Origin: Phycicoccus avicenniae
Lineage (GTDB): Bacteria; Actinomycetota; Actinomycetes; Actinomycetales; Dermatophilaceae
Direction of reading: 5' to 3'
DNA length: 64,000 bases
Assembly (NCBI RefSeq): GCF_018139485.1
Contig: NZ_JAGSNF010000012.1
Span: 62,001 to 126,000 of the forward strand
A model generated the notes under the pieces. That model made no database searches. It was not told where the DNA came from and worked only from the letters and a program-made list of their open reading frames with translations. Below, in pieces: positions 1 through 8,363 of this stretch. Position numbers and translations under genes: made by a program. Every line of letters begins with the position of its first letter. The first letter of the stretch is position 1.

Positions 1-179
1 AGCAGCTCGCGCAGCTCGGCGTCGTCGATGTCGTCGATGTGCGACGTCCCTCCGTTGAGCCCGGCCACGACCCGCTCGCTGATGTCGAAGCCGCGCACCG
101 TGAGACCGGCGCGGGTGGCTTCCTGGACCAGGGGCAGTCCGACGTAGCCGAGACCGATGACGGTGACGTCCACAGCCAT
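1..179 (-). CDS. Nucleotide-sugar dehydrogenase, N-terminal part (truncated by window edge)
   Basis: Only the first 59 codons are present; the gene runs off the left edge. The protein begins MAVDVTVIGLGYVGLPLV, the Rossmann GxGYVGxP dinucleotide-binding signature of the UDP-glucose/GDP-mannose dehydrogenase family, which oxidises NDP-sugars to NDP-uronic acids with NAD+. The ATG at 179 is preceded by a good ribosome binding site (GAAGGAG, about 5 bases upstream). It lies divergently from the following glycosyltransferase, at the edge of a surface polymer cluster, which suggests a sugar precursor role. A second, complete and more distant homologue lies at 26881-28050. The substrate cannot be told from this fragment. 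Confidence 0.85.
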   Translation of the reverse strand, partial: MAVDVTVIGLGYVGLPLVQEATRAGLTVRGFDISERVVAGLNGGTSHIDDIDDAELREL

Positions 180-304
180 CTGACACTCCTTCGGGGTGGT
201 GGCGTTGGGCCCGTCCAGGGCCTCGCGGAGTCTATCCCAGCGCCGCCGGACCCCCCGGGACGGACCCGCCCGGCGCCGGCCCCCGGGTCTGCTTGACTGG
301 CGCC

Positions 305-2413
305 ATGTCCGCCCCAGACCGGCAGCCGGCGCCCGCCCGGGTCGTCGTGCTCGACACGCCGGGGTCCGCGGACGACCGGACGTGGGGCGCGGCGACGACG
401 GAGACGGTGCGGGTGACATCCGGCGAGGGGTCCGGCGGGGCCGGGTCCCGGCTGCGGCGGGCGCTCGGGGGCGCCGTCCCCGCGCTCCGCTCGGCCCTGC
501 GGGCCCGCTCCCACCCCGCCGCGACCGGCCGCTACCTCGCGGCCGGTGGCCCGTCCGGGCCCGTCGACGTCGTCGTGTCGACGACCGCCGCGACCGACGC
601 GCTCGCCGCCGTCGCCGCCCGGATCACGGGTGCACCCGACGTCCTCGTCGGGACCGCGGCCCGGCGGGCCGTCGGCGCGCTCGAGGACTGGGAGCGGGCG
701 CTCGACCGGGTGACGGCCGGCGTCGAGGACGGCCCGCGGGACCGGTTCCCCGAGGGGGCGGTCGTCGCCGACCTGCGCGCCCGGGCCGGGGACCTCCTCA
801 CCGCGTGCCCGGACCTCCTCGTCCCCGTCGACGAGGTCGCCCGGCACGCCCGCGCCTGGGTGGCCCGGCTCGACCACGAGGTCGCCGCCCGGCTCGTCGA
901 CGACGCGCTCGGCGGCCTCCCGTGGCCCGTGGGTCCGGCGGGGCGCAGCGGCCTCACGGCGCGGCTGCTGTGGGCGCGCACCTCGACCGACGCCGAGGGG
1001 GACCTCACCGGCCCGGACCTGCCGGCCGCCGCGCGGTCCGCGGTCGCGGGCTCGGAGGAGGCGTGGGCGGCCGGCGCGACCGACGTCGCGCTCGACCGCT
1101 GGTGCGACGCCTGGGAGCTGCTCTACCACCGCGACCTGCACGCCGACGTCGAGCGCTCCCCCCTCGTCGAGGACCCGGCCGGCTGGCTCGCGCCGCTCAC
1201 CGGGTCGAGCGTCCTCGCCGCCCTCACCGGCGCCGCCACCCCGGCGGCCGGGCGCCCCGTCCCGCCCCCGCGCGAGGACGGGCGCCGGCCGCGGGTGCTC
1301 GTCGGCACCGGGATGCTCGGCTCGTTCCACGCCGAGGTCGTCGGGGCCCTCGAGCCCGCGGCCGACGTCGAGGTGCTCGACGTCGTCGCCGAGTTCCCCC
1401 GGCTGCGCCGCCAGCGCCGCGCGAGCCGGGCCGCCCTCGGGGACGTCGCGGCGACGCGCGGGGTGACGAGCGACCGACGCCAGGACCGCCGCGCGGACCG
1501 TCTCCGGGCCCGGTGCGAGGGCCGCGACGTCGTCTTCTCCGACTGGGCCGACGCCTCGACCGTGTGGCTGGCGGCCGTCCTGCCACCGGGCCCCCGGTTC
1601 GTCGTGCGCGTCCACAGCGTCGACGCGCTCACCGCCTGGTTCCCCCTCGTCGACTGGCGGCGGGTCGACGAGGTCGTCGTCATCGCCCCCGCGCTGCGCT
1701 CCCTCGTCACCGACCTCCTCGCCGCCCTCGGGGTCACCGACCTGCCCGTCTCCTACCTCCCCGGGCTCGTCGCCGTCCACGCGATGCCGGCGGAGAAGGA
1801 GGACGGGGCCCGGCACACCCTCGGCATGATCGGCTGGGCCCGCCGTGTCAAGGACGTCGCCTGGGCGCTCGACCTGCTCGAGCGGGACCCCGCGTGGCGG
1901 CTCGTCCTCGTGGGCCCGCCGCTGGAGGCCTCTTCCGGGACCGCCCGGGCGCGGGCCTACGCCACCGCGGTGCTCGAGCGCCTCGACCGGCCCGACGTCC
2001 GCGACCGGGTCGAGGTCGTCGGCTGGTGCGACGACGTCTCGGTCCCACTCCGGCGGGTCGGCGTCATGCTCTCGACGAGCCGCCGGGAGGGCAACCACCA
2101 CGGGCTCGTCGAGGGCGCGGCGTCCGGCGCCGTGCCCGTGGTGCGCGACTGGCCGCTCTTCGCCCGCCGCGGCGGCGCCCGCGCGGTGTTCCCCCCGGAG
2201 TGGGTCGTCGGCTCGCTCGAGGAGGCGGCCGACCGGGTCCGCGCCACGACCGCCGACCCCGCGACGTGGGAGCGCGAGCGGCGTCGCGCCCGGGACGCGG
2301 CGGTGCGGATGTTCGACCCGGAGCGGGCCGCGGCGCGCTACCGCGCGGCGGTCCTCGGCGTCGGGGCCGGGGACGACGCCGGCGAGGAGGTCAGTCCTCG
2401 AGGCGGTTCTTGA
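305..2413 (+). CDS. Large glycosyltransferase, GT4-like C-terminal domain
   Basis: A 702-residue protein counted from ATG 305; a TTG start 12 bases upstream is possible and neither has a clear ribosome binding site. The last third looks like a GT-B fold retaining glycosyltransferase: a GWARRVKD segment followed by strand-rich sequence and an EGNHHGLVEG stretch near residue 595, which fits the E-x7-E donor-binding motif of GT4 enzymes. The first 330 or so residues are not recognised. No signal peptide or membrane segments are evident, so a cytoplasmic enzyme building a surface polymer is likely. Its 3' end overlaps the convergent tagD gene by 23 bases. Donor and acceptor are unknown. Confidence 0.75.
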   Translation: MSAPDRQPAPARVVVLDTPGSADDRTWGAATTETVRVTSGEGSGGAGSRLRRALGGAVPALRSALRARSHPAATGRYLAAGGPSGPVDVVVSTTAATDALAAVAARITGAPDVLVGTAARRAVGALEDWERALDRVTAGVEDGPRDRFPEGAVVADLRARAGDLLTACPDLLVPVDEVARHARAWVARLDHEVAARLVDDALGGLPWPVGPAGRSGLTARLLWARTSTDAEGDLTGPDLPAAARSAVAGSEEAWAAGATDVALDRWCDAWELLYHRDLHADVERSPLVEDPAGWLAPLTGSSVLAALTGAATPAAGRPVPPPREDGRRPRVLVGTGMLGSFHAEVVGALEPAADVEVLDVVAEFPRLRRQRRASRAALGDVAATRGVTSDRRQDRRADRLRARCEGRDVVFSDWADASTVWLAAVLPPGPRFVVRVHSVDALTAWFPLVDWRRVDEVVVIAPALRSLVTDLLAALGVTDLPVSYLPGLVAVHAMPAEKEDGARHTLGMIGWARRVKDVAWALDLLERDPAWRLVLVGPPLEASSGTARARAYATAVLERLDRPDVRDRVEVVGWCDDVSVPLRRVGVMLSTSRREGNHHGLVEGAASGAVPVVRDWPLFARRGGARAVFPPEWVVGSLEEAADRVRATTADPATWERERRRARDAAVRMFDPERAAARYRAAVLGVGAGDDAGEEVSPRGGS

Positions 2414-2795
2414 TCTCGTGGATGATGTCGGTCGTCGAGATGTCGGCCGTCCGCGGCAGGTAGACGACCTCGACGACGTCGCGGAACTCGTCGAAGCGGC
2501 CCTCCCAGTCCTGGCCCATGACGAGGACGTCCGCCCGGTGCTCGAGGAGGTACTCGCGCTTGGCCTCGAGGGAGTGCTCGTAGAACACCGCGTCGACGCA
2601 GTCGAGGCTCGCGACGATCTGCGACCGGTGCTCCTGGCGGTAGACCGGGTAGCGCCCCTTCTTCGCGTGGTTCAGCTCGTCGGTGGAGATGCCGACCGTG
2701 AGGTGGTCCCCCAGGTCGTGGGCGCGCGTGAGGATGTTGACGTGCCCGACGTGGAACACGTCGAAGGTGCCGAAGGTGATGACGCGGGTGCTCAC
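2391..2795 (-). CDS. tagD: Glycerol-3-phosphate cytidylyltransferase
   Basis: A 134-residue protein, about the usual length for TagD/TarD. It would join CTP and glycerol 3-phosphate to give CDP-glycerol, the activated unit for glycerol-phosphate teichoic acids. Signatures visible are GTFDVFHVGH at residues 9-18, holding the HxGH nucleotidyltransferase motif, and RTADISTT at 115-122, matching the RTxGISTT motif. I chose GTG 2795 because the fold begins immediately with VSTRVITFGTFD and a GGGAGAGG ribosome binding site precedes it; longer open frames upstream are antisense to the promoter region. It is divergent from a TagB-like gene, fitting supply of CDP-glycerol to that enzyme. Confidence 0.93.
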   Translation of the reverse strand: MSTRVITFGTFDVFHVGHVNILTRAHDLGDHLTVGISTDELNHAKKGRYPVYRQEHRSQIVASLDCVDAVFYEHSLEAKREYLLEHRADVLVMGQDWEGRFDEFRDVVEVVYLPRTADISTTDIIHEIKNRLED

Positions 2796-2823
2796 AGACC
2801 TCTCCCGGGGACGACTGGGTGTG

Positions 2824-2850
2824 AGGGTACCCGGCCGCGGCGGGTACCCT
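2824..2850. promoter_or_regulatory. Back-to-back promoter elements in an inverted repeat (tagD / TagB-like)
   Basis: GGGTACCC occurs at 2825-2832 and again at 2842-2849, separated by 9 bases. Each copy creates a TACCCT -10-like hexamer: 2845-2850 on the + strand, towards the TagB-like gene, and 2824-2829 on the - strand, towards tagD. The arrangement suggests two divergent promoters sharing one short control region. The function is inferred from sequence only. Confidence 0.45.
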
Positions 2851-2925
2851 GGGCGGGCCGTTTCCGCGCGCCCCCACCCCTGCCCGCGCCGCCCGTCCGG
2901 CGCCCGCGTCCGTCCGAGGAGACCC

Positions 2926-4227
2926 GTGTCGCTGCTCCACGACCTGAGGTCGGCGCGCATCGTCGTGGGGCGCTCCCTCCGACGGCGCCGGGCACGCGCC
3001 GCCTGGGCCGCCTCGCCCGCGCGGTCCGCGGAGCACCCGGGCGTCGAGGCCCTCGTCTTCTTCCCCGACCCGCCGGTCAACGCCTACCAGGTGCGCCAGT
3101 GGTACGAGCCGATGCGGGCCCTGTCGCAGCGGCACCGGGTGGCCGTCGTGACGACCGACCCGGAGACCGCCGTCGCGCTCGAGGCCGAGTCGCCGCTGCC
3201 GGTGCTGTGGCACCGCTCGGTCGGCGAGACCGAGGAGTGGATGGACCGGCGTCGCGTCGGCGTCGTCTTCTACGTCAACCAGAACGTCACGAACTTCCGG
3301 ATGATGCGCCACCGCCGGCCGGCCCACGTCTTCGTGAGCCACGGCGAGTCCGACAAGGACTACATGGCCTCCAACCAGCTCAAGGCCTACGACCACACCT
3401 TCGTCGCCGGCCGGGCCGCCGAGGAGCGGATCGCGGGCCGGCTCGTCGACTTCGACGTCGAGCGCCACCTCGTGCGCGTCGGCCGTCCCCAGGTCGACGT
3501 CCCCGGCACCGGCCCGGACCTGCCGGACGACGGGCGCACCGTCGTCCTCTACGCCCCGACGTGGGAGGGCGACCGGCCGTCGATGGCCTACTCCTCCCTC
3601 GCCAGCCACGGCCCCGCGCTCGTCGACGCCCTCCTCGCGACCGGACGGCACCGGCTCGTCTACCGCCCGCACCCGCGCACCGGCGTCTCCGACCCCGCGT
3701 ACGCCGCGGCGCACCGGGCGGTCCTCGCCCGGGTCGAGCGCGCCGGCGAGCAGGACCCCGGGGCGGGCCACGTCGTCGACACCGGGTCGGCCTACGGCTG
3801 GCAGCTCGCCGCCGCCGACGCCTGCGTCACCGACGTCTCGGCCGTCGCCTTCGACTTCCTGGCGACCGGCAAACCGCTGGTCGTCACGGCCCCCGCCTCC
3901 CCGGCGGCCGTCATGGACCCGGGCGGGCTCACCTCCTTGCTGCCGCCGCTGCCCGCCGAGCGGGCCGGCGAGGTCGTCGAGCGGATCGAGGCCGAGACCT
4001 CCGCCGACGCCGGCCGGGCCCGCGCCGCCGTCGTCGAGCGCTACTTCGGGGACACCACCCCCGGCGCCGCGACCGCCCGCTTCGTCGAGGCGAGCAGCCG
4101 GATCATCGAGGCCCGTCTGGCCCTCTACCCCGCCGAGGCGACGCCGGCCCCCGACCCCACCGACGGCCCGGACCCCGCCGACGCCGGGTCCGACGCCGGA
4201 CCCGCGACGCCCGGAGGACCGCGATGA
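2926..4227 (+). CDS. CDP-glycerol glycerophosphotransferase-like enzyme (TagB/TagF type)
   Basis: A 433-residue protein of the CDP-glycerol:poly(glycerophosphate) glycerophosphotransferase family, which transfers glycerol phosphate from CDP-glycerol to a lipid-linked acceptor at the inner membrane face. Visible motifs are SHGESDK (His139, the HG motif), YAPTWEG at 209-215, YRPHPRTG at 246-253 (second conserved His249) and the TDVSAVAFD block near residue 300. GTG 2926 is chosen because GAGGAG lies 6 bases upstream; longer open frames run through the promoter. It overlaps the next gene by ATGA, so translation is probably coupled. The gene at 15057-16253 is a close paralogue with the same motif set. 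Whether it adds the first unit (primase) or polymerises is not clear. Confidence 0.85.
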   Translation: MSLLHDLRSARIVVGRSLRRRRARAAWAASPARSAEHPGVEALVFFPDPPVNAYQVRQWYEPMRALSQRHRVAVVTTDPETAVALEAESPLPVLWHRSVGETEEWMDRRRVGVVFYVNQNVTNFRMMRHRRPAHVFVSHGESDKDYMASNQLKAYDHTFVAGRAAEERIAGRLVDFDVERHLVRVGRPQVDVPGTGPDLPDDGRTVVLYAPTWEGDRPSMAYSSLASHGPALVDALLATGRHRLVYRPHPRTGVSDPAYAAAHRAVLARVERAGEQDPGAGHVVDTGSAYGWQLAAADACVTDVSAVAFDFLATGKPLVVTAPASPAAVMDPGGLTSLLPPLPAERAGEVVERIEAETSADAGRARAAVVERYFGDTTPGAATARFVEASSRIIEARLALYPAEATPAPDPTDGPDPADAGSDAGPATPGGPR

Positions 4228-6353
4228 CGAGCACCGACACCGCGACCCGGGAGGAGACGCCGAGCGCCCACGTCGGCCCGCGCTTCCGCCCCGACATCGA
4301 GGGCATGCGCGCCATCGCCATCGGCCTCGTCGTCGTCTACCACGCCGGGGTGAGCCGGCTGCCCGGCGGCTTCGTCGGCGTCGACGTCTTCTTCGTCATC
4401 TCCGGCTTCCTCATCACCGGGCTCCTCGTCCGGGAGGTAACGACGACCGGGCGCGTCTCGCTCGCCCGGTTCTACGCCCGCCGGGCCAAGCGCCTGCTGC
4501 CCGCGACCGGGCTCGTGCTCATCGTCACGGTGCTGCTCACGTGGCTCACCGTCTCGGCCGTCCGGTGGCGCGAGTTCGGCGTCGACGTCGTGAGCGCCGC
4601 GACGTACGTCGTGAACTGGCGCCTCGCGGCCCGCTCCGTCGACTACCTCGCGGAGGACGTCGGCGCCTCGCCGGTCCAGCACTTCTGGTCCCTCGCCGTC
4701 GAGGAGCAGTTCTACATCGTCTGGCCGCTCCTGCTCGTCGCCATCGCCTGGCTGCTGCGCCGCCGGCCCGGGCTGCGGCCCCGCCGGGTCATGGCCGTCG
4801 GCATCGCCGCGGTCATCGTCCCGTCCTTCGCCTACTCGGTGTACCTCACCTCGGCGAACCCGGCGACCGCCTTCTTCGTCACGCCGACCCGGCTCTGGGA
4901 GCTCGGCATCGGCGCCTTCGTCGCCATCGGCGCGACGCTGTGGACCCGGGTGCCCCGGGTGGCGGCGATCGTCCTCGGCTGGGCCGGCTTCGTCGCCGTC
5001 GTCGGGAGCGGCTTCCTCCTCACGACGGAGGTCGCGTGGCCGGGGTACGCGGCCCTCGTCCCGACGCTCGGCACGGCGGCGATGATCGTCGCCGGGTACA
5101 CCTCCGGGCGAGCCGGGGTCGCGGGGCTGCTGTCCTGGCGCCCGGCCGTCTGGGTCGGCGGGATCTCCTACTCCCTCTACCTCTGGCACTGGCCGCTCAT
5201 CGTCGCCGCGACCGCCTACTGGGGCGAGCTGAGCGGCTGGTGGGGACTGGTCGTCATGGCCGTCGCCGTCGTCCCGTCGTGGCTGTCGCTCAAGCTCATC
5301 GAGAACCCGATCCGGTTCGCCCCGGCGCTCTCGCGCTCGAACCGGCTCGCCCTCTCGGTCGGCGGCAACTTCACCGCCGTCGGGGTCGTCGCGGGCCTCG
5401 TCCTCGTCCTCCTCGTGCCCTCGACGTCCGCGCCCGCCGTCACCGGCGGGGCGTCGGGGTCCGGGGTGTCCGGCGCGGGCGCCCTGTCCGGGACCTCGGC
5501 GCCGGCAGGGACCGTCGACAGCCTCGCCGAGGTCGAGGGCTACGTCCCGAGCGTCGTCGACGCCGAGGACGACGTCCCGCCGTACCCCGAGGAGTGCCAG
5601 GTCGACCAGGTCTCCCCGGACCCCGTCGTCTGCGAGTGGGGGGACACCGAGGGCGACCTCACCGTCGCGCTCGTCGGCGACTCCAAGGCGATGCAGTACT
5701 ACTCCCCGCTCGACGCCATCGCCAAGGACGAGGGCTGGCGGATCGTGTCGATGACGAAGTCGGCGTGCGGGTTCCACGACGGCATGCAGGTCGCGAGCGG
5801 CGAGCCCTACACCTCGTGCGCGGAGTGGAACGACGCCGTCGTCGAGAACCTCCTCGACCTCTCCCCGGACGTCCTCGTCACCTCCGAGCGGATCAACGAC
5901 GCGCTCACCGACCCGACCGACGTCACGACCCGGTCCGTCGACGCGATGGTCGAGGCCATGACGCGGCAGTGGACGACGGTGACCGAGGCCGGCATCCCGA
6001 TGGTCGTCATCGCCGACAACCCGAGCCCCGGCGACGTCTCCCCCGTCTACGAGTGCATCGCCGACAACGACGGCGACCTCGCGGCCTGCACCTTCGACCG
6101 CGAGCGGGGCACGGCCGACAGCGGGGCCGCCGCCCAGCTGCCCGCGGCGCGGGCGGTCGAGGGGGTCCGGGTGGTCGACGTCCGGGACGCGATCTGCCCC
6201 CGATCGCGGTGCGTCCCGGTCATCGGCGGGGTCCTCGTCTACCGCCAGACCTCGCACATCACCGACACCTACGCCCGCTCGATGCAGGCCACCCTGGCCG
6301 CTGCCCTCGTCCCCCAGGTGGAGGCCGCGACCGAGGACGCCGAGGGGTCCTGA
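4224..6353 (+). CDS. Membrane O-acyltransferase (OafA type) with C-terminal SGNH domain
   Basis: A 709-residue protein starting at ATG 4224, which overlaps the stop of the previous gene. It opens with FRPDIEGMRAIAI and continues VDVFFVISGFLITGLL, the hallmark of acyltransferase family 3, with about ten membrane segments up to residue 410. The second half is an extracytoplasmic SGNH/GDSL-like domain: VALVGDSKA supplies the Ser block, and a late TSHITD segment may hold the His. OafA-type proteins move acetyl groups across the membrane to decorate surface polysaccharides, so O-acetylation of the teichoic-type polymer made by the neighbours is the likely role. Open frame upstream of ATG 4224 belongs to other genes. 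Confidence 0.88.
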   Translation: MTSTDTATREETPSAHVGPRFRPDIEGMRAIAIGLVVVYHAGVSRLPGGFVGVDVFFVISGFLITGLLVREVTTTGRVSLARFYARRAKRLLPATGLVLIVTVLLTWLTVSAVRWREFGVDVVSAATYVVNWRLAARSVDYLAEDVGASPVQHFWSLAVEEQFYIVWPLLLVAIAWLLRRRPGLRPRRVMAVGIAAVIVPSFAYSVYLTSANPATAFFVTPTRLWELGIGAFVAIGATLWTRVPRVAAIVLGWAGFVAVVGSGFLLTTEVAWPGYAALVPTLGTAAMIVAGYTSGRAGVAGLLSWRPAVWVGGISYSLYLWHWPLIVAATAYWGELSGWWGLVVMAVAVVPSWLSLKLIENPIRFAPALSRSNRLALSVGGNFTAVGVVAGLVLVLLVPSTSAPAVTGGASGSGVSGAGALSGTSAPAGTVDSLAEVEGYVPSVVDAEDDVPPYPEECQVDQVSPDPVVCEWGDTEGDLTVALVGDSKAMQYYSPLDAIAKDEGWRIVSMTKSACGFHDGMQVASGEPYTSCAEWNDAVVENLLDLSPDVLVTSERINDALTDPTDVTTRSVDAMVEAMTRQWTTVTEAGIPMVVIADNPSPGDVSPVYECIADNDGDLAACTFDRERGTADSGAAAQLPAARAVEGVRVVDVRDAICPRSRCVPVIGGVLVYRQTSHITDTYARSMQATLAAALVPQVEAATEDAEGS

Positions 6354-6438
6354 GGAGCCTTCGGCGCGAGGCCACCGTGCAGTAGCGTGAGCCCCCGACC
6401 AGACCGGCCCGCCGGACCCCGACGTCACGAGGAACACC

Positions 6439-7308
6439 GTGCTCGACCGCATCCGAGACCTGCAGGGGTCGCTGTCCCGGTTCCGCCAACGGCAGCGCGC
6501 CTCCACCACGAGGGACCCGCAGGCCAAGGAGGTCGAGCGCCGGGTCGCCGACCTCCGGCGCGAGCTCGCCGACCTCGACGCCGAGAAGGCCGACCTGCTG
6601 CGGCGGCGCCGCGAGATCCAACGCGAGCTCGGCCCGTCGATCGGACGGAAGGTCATGCCGCTCGCCCGGGTCGAGAAGACGAACGGCACGGCGAGCTTCG
6701 TCGCCGGGGTGCGGATGATGCAGCGGATCCACCGCCGCGCGGAGAACCCCGCCCACGGGTTCGACGGGGCCGGCGCCGTCTTCGCCGACCGCGGGACCAC
6801 CGAGCGGTTCGTCCTGTCCCACGACGTCCCCCTGCGCACCACCCCCGACGAGGGTCCGACGGACCGCACCGTCGTCGTCCACGCCTTCCACGGGCAGGTG
6901 GGCCTGCTCGAGGTGGCCGTCGGCGGCGCCGCCCGCCACCTCGACGGCGACCTCGCCGACCTCGGCGACGTGCGCGAGGCGGTGCCGCACGACGGCGACA
7001 TCCCCCTGCCGGCGTCGCTCGGCGAGGTCGCGGCGTGGTCGGCCCGTCTCTCCGACCACGTGAGCCGCCCCTACGTCCAGGTCGTGTGGCGCCAGGACGG
7101 GGACCACCTCGCGCTCGACCGCCTCGACGTCGACCCGGACCGGCTGCCGGTGCTCACCGAGGAGCAGGACGAGCGGCTCGGCCATCTCTTCGACACCGGG
7201 CACGCCCGGATGCTCAAGCAGCCCTACCTCGCGGGCGCCCTGGAGAACCGGGTCCCCGGCGGGGTCTTCGACCCGAACGAGCCCGTCGACCCGGCGGACG
7301 CCCCGTGA
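6439..7308 (+). CDS. Coiled-coil protein with degenerate TupA-like ATP-grasp domain (probable pseudoenzyme)
   Basis: A 289-residue protein starting at GTG 6439 behind GAGGAA. Residues 30-66 form a charged coiled coil rich in Arg, Glu and Leu. The rest resembles the next two proteins in shortened form: ERFVLSHDV (122-130) matches their DRFVLKS, VVVHAFHGQVGLLEV (145-159) matches IKVFCFYGEPVYMEV, and LDRLDVDP (226-233) matches FGELTQNP. The ATP-grasp Lys, the Gly-rich loop, about 60 residues between the first two blocks and the metal-binding Glu/Asn are all missing. It is probably non-catalytic, perhaps structural or a binding partner of the two intact paralogues that follow with GTGA overlaps. 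The homology is my by-eye alignment. Confidence 0.6.
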   Translation: MLDRIRDLQGSLSRFRQRQRASTTRDPQAKEVERRVADLRRELADLDAEKADLLRRRREIQRELGPSIGRKVMPLARVEKTNGTASFVAGVRMMQRIHRRAENPAHGFDGAGAVFADRGTTERFVLSHDVPLRTTPDEGPTDRTVVVHAFHGQVGLLEVAVGGAARHLDGDLADLGDVREAVPHDGDIPLPASLGEVAAWSARLSDHVSRPYVQVVWRQDGDHLALDRLDVDPDRLPVLTEEQDERLGHLFDTGHARMLKQPYLAGALENRVPGGVFDPNEPVDPADAP

Positions 7309-8363
7309 GCCCGTCGGGAGCGCCCGCGCCGTCGGCGAAGGCGGCCAAGCGGCTGCGCCGCGTCGAGCGACAGCTCGCCCGCCGTCGCGACCAGGTCGAG
7401 CGGGCCCGGGCCCAGGTCGCGATCCTCGAGGACGAGCGGCTGAGCCCGATGCGGCGCACCGTGCGCGACGCCGAGGACCCCGAGCGCGCGCTCGGCGACC
7501 CCTCGTACACCCTGTCCGCGCGGCTGCACCGCAGGGCGAACACGACCCGGGTCTACACCCGCGAGCGGATGCGCGAGCCGATCCTCCAGCTCTACGCCAA
7601 GCTGCCGGCCCAGCGCTACGCCGCGCTGCACGGCGTCCGGGTGCCGCAGGTCCTCGGCCGTTGGCCCGACCCGGGCGCCGTCGTCTGGGACGACCTGCCG
7701 GACCGGTTCGTCCTCAAGAGCAACATCGGCGGCGGCGGGATGAACGTCTTCCCCCTCGTGCGCGACCCGGGCACCGGGGAGTGGACCGACGTCCTCGCCC
7801 AGGAGCGCACGACCCCCGAGGCCGTGACGGCCAAGCTGTGGGACAAGCACGAGAAGCGCTCGACGTACTTCGCCGAGGAGTTCCTCGTCGGCCGCGGCGG
7901 TGACCCCCGGTCGGTGCCGGACGACATCAAGGTCTTCTGCTTCTACGGCGAGCCGGTCTACATGGAGGTCCGCCGGGGCGACCAGTCCCGGGCGAGCCAC
8001 ATCACCCAGCAGGTGCGCGCCTTCGCCGTCGACGGCACCGAGCTGCACCACGTCCGCGCGCTCATGGACGCCAGCGACGGCGACGTCACCGCCCCCTCCG
8101 ACTTCCCGGCGATCGCCGAGGCCTGCCGTCGCCTGTCCGGCGGGATCCGCCGTCCCCTGGAGCGGCTGGACTTCTTCGACACCGACGACGGGCTCGTCTT
8201 CGGCGAGCTCACCCAGAACCCCGGCCGCCCGCCCGCCCTCGTCCCGGAGTGGGACCGCCGCATGGGCGAGGCCTACGAGGCCGCGTACGCCCGGCTGCTC
8301 GCCGACCTCGCCGCCGAGGGGGCCCTGCACGTCGACCACGGCGACCGACCCGACGCGCCGTGA
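7305..8363 (+). CDS. TupA-like ATP-grasp protein with N-terminal coiled coil (copy 1)
   Basis: A 352-residue protein; GTG 7305 overlaps the previous stop by GTGA. Residues 12-45 form a coiled coil. The remainder fits the TupA-like ATP-grasp family, named after teichuronopeptide biosynthesis: PDRFVLKSNIGGGGMN at 132-147 gives the nucleotide-binding Lys and Gly-rich loop, YFAEEFLVG at 188-196 the hinge strand, IKVFCFYG at 208-215, and FGELTQNPG at 299-307 the metal-binding Glu and Asn. ATP-grasp enzymes form amide, ester or phosphate bonds through acyl-phosphate or phosphoryl intermediates; the substrate here is unknown. Location beside teichoic-type genes suggests surface polymer modification. 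It is about 60% identical by eye to the next protein, so a tandem duplication is likely. Confidence 0.75.
   Translation: MSPSGAPAPSAKAAKRLRRVERQLARRRDQVERARAQVAILEDERLSPMRRTVRDAEDPERALGDPSYTLSARLHRRANTTRVYTRERMREPILQLYAKLPAQRYAALHGVRVPQVLGRWPDPGAVVWDDLPDRFVLKSNIGGGGMNVFPLVRDPGTGEWTDVLAQERTTPEAVTAKLWDKHEKRSTYFAEEFLVGRGGDPRSVPDDIKVFCFYGEPVYMEVRRGDQSRASHITQQVRAFAVDGTELHHVRALMDASDGDVTAPSDFPAIAEACRRLSGGIRRPLERLDFFDTDDGLVFGELTQNPGRPPALVPEWDRRMGEAYEAAYARLLADLAAEGALHVDHGDRPDAP

Noticed and set aside
1845-4223. Very long open frame upstream of the acyltransferase on the + strand
   Set aside because: It runs through two other genes in another frame; high-GC DNA keeps such frames open by chance. The protein family and the ATGA overlap fix the start at 4224.
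4125-7001. 958-codon open frame on the minus strand opposite the acyltransferase
   Set aside because: Arg/Gly/Asp-rich composition without domains, fully antisense to a gene with clear membrane and SGNH motifs.
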